From NCBI GenBank assembly GCA_907163345.1, contig CAJQUN010000043.1, positions 4,639,001-4,703,000 on the forward strand: a DNA stretch of 64,000 nucleotides, read 5' to 3'. The notes beneath the pieces are model-generated. The model searched no databases and had not been told where the DNA came from. It saw nothing but the letters and a program-made list of their open reading frames with translations. Positions 56,290-64,000 of the stretch are shown here, one piece after another. Numbering within the stretch: position 1 is the stretch's first letter; every line of letters starts with the position of its first letter. Position numbers and translations under genes: made by a program. The DNA comes from Haberlea rhodopensis. Its lineage: Eukaryota; Streptophyta; Magnoliopsida; Lamiales; Gesneriaceae.

Positions 56290-56510
56290 TATTATATCAG
56301 TGGCATTATACCCCTCGCGTTAACATGACAGCTCGCTTAGACAATACCAGCGGCACTAATATCCCTCGCTATAAATATGACAGCGGTCATGTTCTTCACT
56401 TCATATTAGCGGCAAATATTCTCTCATCGCTACGGTATGACAGCGGCAAGTATTCACATCGCTACGCCACTGGAGGCAAGTATTCTCCATCACTGGAATA
56501 TAATCTCGAC
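56290..56510 (-). repeat. AGCG/CGCT inverted-repeat array in H1
   Basis: On the plus strand AGCGGCAAGTATTC and AGCGGCAAATATTC words are each followed by a (C)ATCGCT word, giving AGCG...CGCT stems about every 30 bp. It occupies the same position as the arrays of F and G. Confidence 0.75.
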
Positions 56511-56875
56511 TCACAATCACATGCACAAATGCATCCCATATACACATGCAACCAAAATGCATGACCAAACCATGTATGCAATCCATGATGCATAAACAAG
56601 ACGACATATGCAACCAAAATGCATAATAAATTCCAAGTGTGCAACCATAGTGCATAACCAATTTAACATGTAATAGTACGTTTTACCGTCCGATGCCCGT
56701 ACGTCTCACTACGTACCTTAGTCCCAAAATGTGTTGTGTAGTGGACTTTATCTCCTAAGCTGTGTGGGCACCTGGGATGGTTCTACACATTCACACAAAT
56801 CAATTTTAGGAGCCAATAATAGTCCAATACCAAAAAGCCTACAAAAATAACCAAAAACACCATATTTTGTGACTC

Positions 56876-57081
56876 GCGATCGATCGCCGCGAGGGGCCGA
56901 TCGATCGCGAGATCATACTGTCCGATACCAATTTTTTCTTCCTTCGGCGATCGATCGCCACCTTTGGCGCGATCGATCACCAGCCTCACCGATCGATCGC
57001 CCAAATGTGGCGATCGATCGCCAGTAGGTTCTGGCGCGCACTGTTGGCTCGCGATCGATCGCCAAAAACGGGCGATCGATC
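56876..57081 (-). repeat. Paired CGATCGATCG palindromes in H1
   Basis: Eight dyads in runs with 21-22 bp steps, for example 56876/56897. The outer bases vary (GCGATCGATCGC, CCGATCGATCGC, GCGATCGATCAC). Confidence 0.9.
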
Positions 57082-57814
57082 GCCGAGTCCTGTACCACGA
57101 AAAACACCATTTTCTTCCCAAACCACACCAACACTTAAACATTCAACCCAACAACATAAAAAATCATAACAAACCTTCAAAATACACCTTAACAACCCAA
57201 AAATCCAACACCCAACCAAAATATCACCAACCCATAATAACCCATTTCAAACCCTTCAAAACCATATAAAAAATAAACCAAACACCACAAAAATACCAAG
57301 GAGGTATCCATACCTCTTGGGGACTCCAAATCTCCCAACAAATTCCACAAATCAAGTTTTTACAAGGATTTCTCTTCCACTTTATTCCAAAATTCGAAAA
57401 AAGAAGAGGATGAGGGTTTGGATGGATGATTTGGGGGAAAATAGAAAAGTGATGGGTATAGTGGGAGTTGGGGGTATTAAGTGGGTTTTTAATTAAATTG
57501 CACTCCCACAATACCATGGTATATAAAACATCCCAACATGATATTTTAAAAGCATTTTACCAAAATGCACCAAAACCTCAATTAAATACATGTTTCACCA
57601 AATAATTACCAACCATCACATTTAAACCATTATAACACCCAATTCCCCAACATGCATAACATGTACCCTGAAATGCTCTATCAGGTCACGCCTACCATGT
57701 GACTAAGCATTTCACCAAGATAATTAATTTCAACACATAACTTAATTATCACCATAAAATCACACAAACATCATTAATGCCCAAATTGCATATAATTATT
57801 TCGGGGATATCACA

Positions 57815-58637
57815 AATGCTCATGAGTTTTACTGAATTTTGCACTTTCACCATTAAACTCCATTGTTAACATGCCGCTATTCACGTCGATCACGGATTTT
57901 GATGTTTTCAAGAATGGTCTCCCTAATAAAATGGGGCTAGATGGATCACCATTTTTCATGTCTAAGACATAGAAATCGGTGGGGAAAACCAAATTCTCTG
58001 CATGCACAAGGAAATCATCTACTATCCCCTTAGGAATAACCGTGGATCTATCAGCTAATTGAATCATAGTATTGTCTCTTTCAAAGGTCCAGGTTTCAGT
58101 TGAGTGTAGATTGAGTAAGAATAACATTAATAGAAGATCCTAAATCGAGCATTGCCTTCTCAATTTTAGTGGTTCCAATCACACAAGGGATAGAAAACAT
58201 ACTAGGGTCCTTACACTTTGTGGGAATGCTTCTTTGGATGTCCGCGGAAACATTCTCACCTAACTCAATCTTGGGGCACCCTTTGCCTTTTTTGTTCTTA
58301 CCCACTTTCCATATCTCCTTCAAAAATCTAGCATATCGAGGCACTTTCATCATGGCATCTTGTAGTGGGGCATTTGCCTCGCAGCTTCGGAAAGTGTCAT
58401 AGAGTCCCTTAAGTCCAGCTTCTCTCCTATTATCCTTCAATGCAAGGGGGAATGGAAGTTCAATTTTATGTTCAGAAATTTTAGGGGACTTACCTCGTGG
58501 TTTCTCCTCTCGCATAAGCTCTTCAACGTCCTTCTCTACCTTCATCTCTCCGTTCTTAGGTGGCGTCAGTACCACCTTCTCCTTAGCTTCATCTTCACTC
58601 ATCTTTAAAGTGATGGCGCTCACATTCTCCCGTGGGT
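57815..58637 (-). pseudogene. Retropepsin-like region of element I
   Basis: Downstream of gag on the minus strand the frame resumes with NPRENVSAITL. It reaches a protease-like centre where LDLGSSINV stands for the usual D-[LT]-GAS active site, then QLADRS and ILLGRPFLKTSKSVIDV. A frame change separates the centre from the later part near 58100, and the join with gag at 58638 is out of frame. The right half ends at the H1 insertion and continues at 55774. Confidence 0.8.
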
Positions 58638-59858
58638 TCACCTCTGGATGCTCGCCATTGTCTCCTGTTGAAATTGCAAGCTATTTTCAGCAATAACTTT
58701 GATAATATTTTCTAACCTGTCAGAAGGGGCGTGCATGGGCGGTGGTGGAGGTCTCTGATATGGCGGTCTATAGGGTGGAGGTTGATGCATCTGTGGGTTC
58801 CCATAGCCTTGGTTTGGATGGTCCCTCCAACCTTGATTGTAGTTGCTCGATGGATTGTCATAGCCCCTTTGTGGTGGACCTGGGAATCCTCCTGCTGCAC
58901 TCACGTGCTCAGTGAATGTCTCTTGTAGTGAGGGACATGCGTCAGTGGGATGGTTCACAGCTAGACAAATTCCACAAGGCTTTATATTCCCCACATTGCC
59001 TCCTGCAAGATTACGCACAAGAAAAGTTAAGTCTATCAGTTGTTGTTCCAGATTGGATACATTTACCACTTTTCTTGGCGGTTGTCCATGGAGAACATGT
59101 CCAAATTGTTGGGAGTTGACCGTCATGTTAGCTATTAAGTTCCTTGCCTCCTCCGTTGTCTTGTCAATGAAAGCTCCTCCACTTGCCGCATCCACTAAGT
59201 TCCTATCACCAGAAAGCAAACCTTCATAGGAATATTGAATTAACAAGTGTTCACTTATCTGATGCCGTGGGCAGCTTGCACACAACTTCTTAAAACGTTC
59301 CCAATACTCATGCAATGACTCCTCTTGGTATTGCTTCACACCGTAGATTTCTTTCCTTAAGTTAGTCGCCCTTGAAGCTGGAAAGTACTTCTCAAGGAAG
59401 ACTCTTTGTAAATCAGTCCACGTGGTGATTGATCCGGAGGGTAAGTAGAATAGCCAATCCTTAGCAGCATCCTTTAGAGAAAATGGAAAGGCCCGTAGTT
59501 TGATTTGCTCATCCGTTACGCCAGGTGGCTTCATAGTAGTGCATGCTACGTGGAATTCCATCAAGTGCTTGTGCGGATTCTCACCTGCAAGACAATGAAA
59601 AGATGGCAATAAGTGAATCAGTCCAGATTTAAGTTTGAAATTTACGTTATTTGCGAGAGCAGGGAAAGTGATGCAGAGAGGTTGTTGATCCAAGTTAGGA
59701 TTCGCCAACTGCCTCAAGCTTTGATTCGCAGCCATCGCGGTCCTCTCTTCTTCTTCCTCAAGTAACCTTTCTTCTCTTCTTCTCTGATGTAATGTCCTCT
59801 CGATCTCAGGATCGTAGTAAAAATTCTCTTCGTGATCAGAGGGTTCACCTGTACTCAT
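58638..59858 (-). CDS. gag: Athila-type Gag of element I (406 aa)
   Basis: Start ATG at 59858; ends at TGA 58638. It shows the retrotransposon gag domain of the Athila group (about 90-210): LPSFHCLAGENPHKHLMEF, FPFSLKDAAKDWLFYLP, EKYFPASRATNLRKEI, ESLHEYWERFKKLCASCP. A later segment CGICLAVNHPTDAC stands where a zinc knuckle is expected. A proline-rich QPPPYRPPYQRPPPPP tail follows. It would form the particle core. The end at ASIQR is probably premature, since related polyproteins run on into protease. The frame is otherwise unbroken, so the protein could still be made. Confidence 0.85.
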   Translation of the reverse strand: MSTGEPSDHEENFYYDPEIERTLHQRRREERLLEEEEERTAMAANQSLRQLANPNLDQQPLCITFPALANNVNFKLKSGLIHLLPSFHCLAGENPHKHLMEFHVACTTMKPPGVTDEQIKLRAFPFSLKDAAKDWLFYLPSGSITTWTDLQRVFLEKYFPASRATNLRKEIYGVKQYQEESLHEYWERFKKLCASCPRHQISEHLLIQYSYEGLLSGDRNLVDAASGGAFIDKTTEEARNLIANMTVNSQQFGHVLHGQPPRKVVNVSNLEQQLIDLTFLVRNLAGGNVGNIKPCGICLAVNHPTDACPSLQETFTEHVSAAGGFPGPPQRGYDNPSSNYNQGWRDHPNQGYGNPQMHQPPPYRPPYQRPPPPPMHAPSDRLENIIKVIAENSLQFQQETMASIQR

Positions 59859-60384
59859 CAACAAGCCACAATAGTTGTAAGTACCCTAGTTCCTTAAGTG
59901 CGGATTAAAGGCGTAAATAAAATTTTCATGCATGAACGGAGTATAAAAGTGGTGTTGATGCCTTGAGCTATTAAGTTACAGTGCCAAAATAAAATTCCAA
60001 AAGGTATTAATTACATTCCCAACCAATGAATATTAATCCTATAGTTTTACACTACTCCTAGAGTAGAGACTATACAAAAGAATGTGCCTTCTACCAAGAG
60101 CACTCCTCACTAGCTCACCGCATCAACTCGCCTTAGCCCGTCCGCCCAAAAGTACCTACAGGAACAACCCCTAAACCGTGAGCATGTATATACATCTTAT
60201 TCACCACAATACGATAGCAATTCAAATGCATAAATCGTAAATGTGATACACTTCCTGTAATTAACACATTTAAAAGCTCCCTTGGTTGTCCATGTACCAT
60301 AATTACAATCAATTGATTATAACACCAATAATGCATGTCATGACATGCACTCATTCCATGTATACCAATGGCCAGTTCCAGTCT

Positions 60385-60605
60385 TATTATATCAGTGGCA
60401 TAATACCCCTCGCCTTACATGACAGCGGCATTAATACCCCTCGCTTCGACATATTAGCGGCATAATATCCCTCGCATCAACATGACAGCAGCATTATCCT
60501 TCGCTTCGACATGTTTGCGGCAAATATTCTTCATCGCTATAATATGACAGCGGCAAGTATTCTATCATCTCTTCGACATGAAGGCGGCAAGTATTCTTCA
60601 TCACT
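60385..60605 (-). repeat. AGCG/CGCT inverted-repeat array in H2
   Basis: Plus-strand words AGCGGCA and CCTCGCTTCGACAT alternate about every 30 bp; near 60530-60600 the words are CATCGCTA and AGCGGCAAGTATTC. It matches the H1 array in position and wording but with changed arms in several units. Confidence 0.72.
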
Positions 60606-60928
60606 GTAATATAATCTCGACCCACAATCACATGCAACCATAATGCATATTCCAATCATGTATGCAACCACAATGCATAAATAAGACCATATATGCAACC
60701 ATAATGCATAACCGTAATAAATACGTTTTACCGTCCGATGCCCGTACGTCTCACTACGTACCTTAGTTCCAAATGTGGAGATGTCGTGGGACTTTATCTC
60801 CTTTGTTGTGTGGCTACCTGGGATGGTTCTACACAATTATGTGAATCCATATTAGAAGCCAATAAATGAACCATTACCAAAAATAACATCATTTAGTACA
60901 AAATCCCAAAATTCACATTTTTAGCCTT

Positions 60929-61155
60929 GCGATCGATCGGTCTCCAAGCCCCGATCAATCGCTAAGTCAAGCAAAAGTGGCATCCAAGTTCTGCCTCTTC
61001 CGATCGATCGTGATTTTTTTCTCGATCGATCGAGACTTCACACCGATCGATCGACACTTTTTCCCGATCGATCGGTAAGCTCATTCCACGCCTTGTTTAG
61101 GCTCTGCCCTGCTCGATCGATCGAGACTAAATTTTCGATCGACCGAGCAGCTCTG
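60929..61155 (-). repeat. Mixed CGATCGATCG palindromes in H2
   Basis: Dyads at 60929/60951, then 61000, 61022, 61043 and 61064 in one run with steps 22, 21, 21. They carry outer pairs C...G, T...A and mixed forms, in contrast to the G...C form of H1. A further pair lies near 61115/61137. Confidence 0.9.
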
Positions 61156-61874
61156 TTTCATCGAGAAACTCCATGTAAGAGCTTCAACCAACACCTAAAC
61201 TCATGTATACAAAGATCAACTACCCAACACATCATTAAACCAACAAAACATCATGTAAGACCACTTTACCACCCAACAATGACCACTACCAACAAAATAA
61301 AACATGAGAACATACAAACCCAACCCATTTTTCCAAACCAGAACTCAAAATCTTTCTAACATTAAAGAAAACTTAACAAGGGTGGATCCTTACCCTTTTT
61401 GGCTTCAAAGTTTGACAAGAAATCACCACAACAAGCTTTAGCCAAAGTTTTCTTGCTCCACCTTGAGTTAAAAACGAAAATGGAAGGAAAGAGGGTTTGG
61501 AAGGGATTACAAAAGGTGAAAAGGAGTGATGTGAAGTGAAAAGAGAGGTGGTGGGTATGATATATTTTAAACATGTACCCAACAATGAGCATGATGTATA
61601 AAACATCCCAACATGATATTTTAAAAGCATTTTACCAAAATGCACCAAAACCACCATTTACTAGATGCTTCACCAAATAAACACAAACCATTTCATTTAA
61701 ACCATTATAATACCCAATCACCCAACATGTATAACATGCACCCTGAAATGTTCTACCGGGTCACGCCTACCATGTGACTAAGCATTTCACCAAGATAATT
61801 AATCCCAATCACCATAAAATCACATAAACATAATTAATGCCCAAATTGCAATTAATTATTTCGGGGATATCACA

Positions 61875-61966
61875 GTAGTAGTGCGGGATTACAACTAAAA
61901 TGAAAAATAAAAAAAAATTTAACACAAAATTATAACAATGCCTTCCCCGGCAACGACACAAAAATT
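61875..61966 (-). other. Leader and primer binding site of element I
   Basis: Next to the 5' LTR, minus-strand TGTGTCGTTGCCGGGGA (61960-61944) resembles the Athila primer site for tRNA-Asp, whose usual form is TGGCGCCGTTGCCGGGGA, with two or three changes near its 5' end. The H2 duplication GTAGT is at 61875-61879. Confidence 0.72.
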
Positions 61967-63419
61967 TGGTAGCGCTTATCGCGTACGCCCAAATTAACCT
62001 CAAGTTAACAACAGTAAATATGTAGTAGCGTGAGTAGGGATCGATCCCACAGAGAAGTGAGTATTTTTGTGCTAACAAGAATCAAAATAGGGGATTTTCG
62101 AAATTCTTTAACTCTTAAATTAATTAAACTAAGGCAAGCAAATCACTACTTTATCAAGATTAAAAAGCAATTCTTGGTTTTTGGTCAACTTTACCTTTGA
62201 AAATTATTCACTTGATCATCAAATCACTTAAACATTTGAATTCATTCAATTACATCAATTGAAAACTCAATTCCTTCATCACCTTAATTGTAGTCAAATA
62301 GAAAACAGCATTCAATTCGACTCTTATCAAATCTTTAACCAAAACTACAGCCGTTAAGATTAAATCAATGATAACTTCAAAAACTAGTGAGTTTGATGAA
62401 TCTAATCAATAAAAACTACAGCCGTTAGAATTAATCATCCAATCGTTTTTCCTAAGAATTTAATAACACCAACAGCAGGTAATTACTAATCTTAGTTGCT
62501 TCTTAATTAGCATTAGATAGTGTAGGTGATTACTAGGTGATCAATCTACAAGCATAAGAATCATAAGAATCATAATCTGAAAAATAAATTGAAATTGAAT
62601 TAAAAATTCAACAATCAAACCAAAATTTTCACAAGTATTTTTATTCCAAAGGCAAGTATACATCAACCAAGAATTAAAGTGTGTAGCTACTCATAATTTG
62701 ATCTAAAACAAACAAAAATTGTATATAAAACATCAAACAATCAATAAAAGAAAGTTACTAAAGCGAAGCACGATTCCGGTTTGTTGATTCCGTCTTCGTT
62801 CTTCGAGTTGTTCTTCAAAAGTTGAGAGAAAAATAAAATCTAATATCTAAACTATGTTGGTCCCCTCAATATATGACTACTCATCTGATTTAAGGTCCCC
62901 AATTTCGTCCAAAGATGGTGGGAATCTGATATTGTAGGTAAAATCTATCCAAGATGGTAAAAAAATCAAGTTTCCAATATTTCCAAAACTCGTCTAGCGA
63001 TCGATCGCCATAAGATAGTGATCGATCGCTAGCTTATTTTTTTCGGCGAAACTCTTCAGGCGATCGATCGCCTCTTTATAGCGATCGATCGCTTGGCTCC
63101 AGTGGGTTTTGGCGATCGATCGCTGACTCGTGTAAATTGTTGCTCAACTTTCTATTCCAAAGGCGATCGATCTCCTCTTCCGTGCGATCGATCTCTTCAT
63201 AAAAATTACACTTATGGCCTTTTTCTTGATCAACCTTGAGTCCTTATCATCTCCATATCTTTCCTTGGTCTTTATGCATCGTTTTTAGCTCGAATTCTTC
63301 GATTCCACCTACAATTACACAAATATACGATTAGGTAGCATATGTATCAAATTATCCATCAAAACATACCAAATCGTGAACAATTAAACTCAATGATGTG
63401 TCTATTTCTAGTCACATCA
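61967..63419 (-). repeat. 5' LTR of element I (1453 bp)
   Basis: Minus start TGATGTGACTAG at 63419, end CGCTACCA at 61967. The GTGGG duplication follows at 63420-63424. CGATCG pairs are at 62997/63018 and 63060/63081 (21 bp each) and on to about 63200. It lacks one 21-bp unit seen in the 3' LTR. No gene is seen. Confidence 0.92.
62997..63200 (-). repeat. Paired CGATCGATCG palindromes in I 5' LTR
   Basis: Same palindrome type and spacing as in the chromovirus LTRs, though this LTR belongs to an Athila element. The last pair (GCGATCGATCTC, twice, 21 bp apart) has broken symmetry. Confidence 0.92.
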
Positions 63420-63424
63420 GTGGG

Positions 63425-63560
63425 CACGATATTTGTGAGTTTTTAACTGTGTTTAGCAAATAATTCACGGGTACTCGGGGCAATGGCAAGGTTGGCTCTT
63501 GTTAGTTGGATTATAAGGTATGTATGACGTACAACATAGTTAGAAATCTGATTTTAGTGT
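63425..63560 (+). repeat. LTR K, last visible part
   Basis: It resumes after I. The words CTCGGGGCAATGGCAAGGTTGG and AAG|GTATGT (63518) followed by GACGTAC match A 2461-2531, with CTCGGGGCATGG and AAG|GTACGT there. This ties K to the A-type LTR lineage. The end of recognisable similarity is near 63560. Confidence 0.55.
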
Positions 63561-64000
63561 AATATAACCTACAAAACTCAAGCAACATGCATGTGAAAGT
63601 ACTCTCAAATTCAAATGCATTTTCAACTCATTTTCTTCTCTTGTTTACTACCACCAACTCACATTAAATTCCATGTCACATTCATATATCTTTGTTATCC
63701 CATTATGTGTGGTTCATACTCTTTTCTACAACATGAATTCTCTTGCTACATATTCAACAAACCATGTCAAGTGTGCTTCATGTAGTCTAACATGTATTAC
63801 AACAAGTCTAGCAATGCCATATAGGTGGTCCTATTTCATGCCATTGCAAAGCATACTTTATTTATCACACATGAACATCATATCATTGTTTCCAACTATG
63901 TTTAATTCATTGCAACATAACCATTAGTCCTTTCATCCTCAATTTATACGGTCATTTCGTCATGCATACTTGGTTCAATTCGAACCCGAGTCCACATCAT
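63561..64000. other. Unassigned AT-rich sequence
   Basis: No LTR end, palindrome pair, gene or repeat unit is seen up to the window edge. The 84-codon open frame at 63673-63927 has no recognisable domain and a composition like the other chance frames. It may be more of LTR K or of another element. Confidence 0.4.

Larger units (their letters stand above)
55775..57814 (-). mobile_element. Solo LTR H1 (G/F-like family, 2040 bp)
   Basis: Minus start TGTGATATCC at 57814, end CCTTACA at 55775. The AATGC target duplication is exact (55770-55774, 57815-57819). It lies alone in the protease region of I, so the internal domain was lost by LTR-LTR recombination. Parts in order: CGATCG pairs (56876-57081), donor-like site 56716, AGCG/CGCT array (56290-56510). 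Confidence 0.95.
59876..61874 (-). mobile_element. Solo LTR H2 (G/F-like family, 1999 bp)
   Basis: Minus start TGTGATATCC at 61874, end GGTACTTACA at 59876. Target duplication ATAGT (59871-59875) and GTAGT (61875-61879) differs at one base. Its insertion lies 18 bp upstream of the I gag ATG. It contains CGATCG palindromes (60929-61155), donor-like site 60761 and the inverted-repeat array 60385-60605. Confidence 0.92.
49251..63419 (-). mobile_element. Element I: Athila-type LTR element with gag and protease only
   Basis: Minus-strand order: 5' LTR (63419-61967), tRNA-Asp-like primer site (61960-61944), gag (59858-58638), protease-like region (58637-57815 and 55774-55393), the Athila-style GTTGCTTGGGAGGCAACCC word (near 55330-55350), a GGGGACAATGTAAG word and purine run (near 55225-55262), and 3' LTR (about 54305 to 49251). 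The exact GTGGG duplication flanks it. No reverse transcriptase, RNase H or integrase is present. H1, H2 and J are inserted in it. Confidence 0.88.

Noticed and set aside
63673..63927. 84-codon frame near the right edge as a host gene
   Set aside because: No domain, no codon pattern, no splice or promoter context. Probably chance in AT-rich DNA.

Overview
The window is repeat-dominated nuclear DNA of a flowering plant, probably a eudicot. I see no host gene, rRNA, tRNA or CRISPR. Almost every base can be assigned to long-terminal-repeat (LTR) retrotransposons nested inside one another. Evidence is initiator-tRNA-Met primer sites (TGGTATCAGAGC), polypurine tracts, TG...CA LTR ends, matching 5-bp target duplications, and gag-pol reading frames of the plant Ty3/gypsy chromovirus type (closest in style to the Tekay/Del clade) plus one Athila-type element. 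The species cannot be named from this.

Layout. (1) 1-18797 is a nest of long-LTR (about 2.5 kb) non-coding elements: A (1766-10381, +) sits in B (minus; 10382-14124 plus its other LTR at 1-1765), B sits in the 3' half of C (14125-18524, +), and C sits in LTR fragment D (18525-18797, -). (2) 18798-21021 and 38508-39257 hold older LTR remnants, M (+) and L (-). (3) Element E (21022-38507, -, target duplication GATCA/GAACA) is a dead chromovirus carrying the younger element F (28404-37274, -, duplication TACCC). (4) LTR K (from 39258, +) carries G (40185-49109, +, duplication GATCG) and I (49251-63419, -, duplication GTGGG). G has an intact 1514-codon gag-pol. I is an Athila derivative with gag and protease only. 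I carries J (50325-53898, +, duplication TCGCT/TCGGT) in its 3' LTR and two solo LTRs, H1 (55775-57814, AATGC) and H2 (59876-61874, ATAGT/GTAGT). (5) 63425-64000 is the continuation of K and then unassigned AT-rich DNA.

How the parts work together. G is the only element here able to encode the proteins needed to copy itself. F, E and the A/B/C group share its primer site and a tail matching the end of its pol frame, so they look like dead or parasitic relatives.

The most unusual feature is an LTR layout shared across otherwise different families. In order it is: TATA box; paired palindromes of the CGATCGATCG type set 21-22 bp apart; a conserved AG|GTACGT splice-donor-like site; a tandem array of small inverted repeats whose loop stays fixed while the stem arms change together; LTR end; primer site; and YAG|CATGG just before gag. 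The palindrome pairs also occur in the unrelated Athila LTR. Between sister LTRs these arrays gain or lose 21, 22 or 11 bp. All sequence comparisons were made by eye; no alignment or database search was run.
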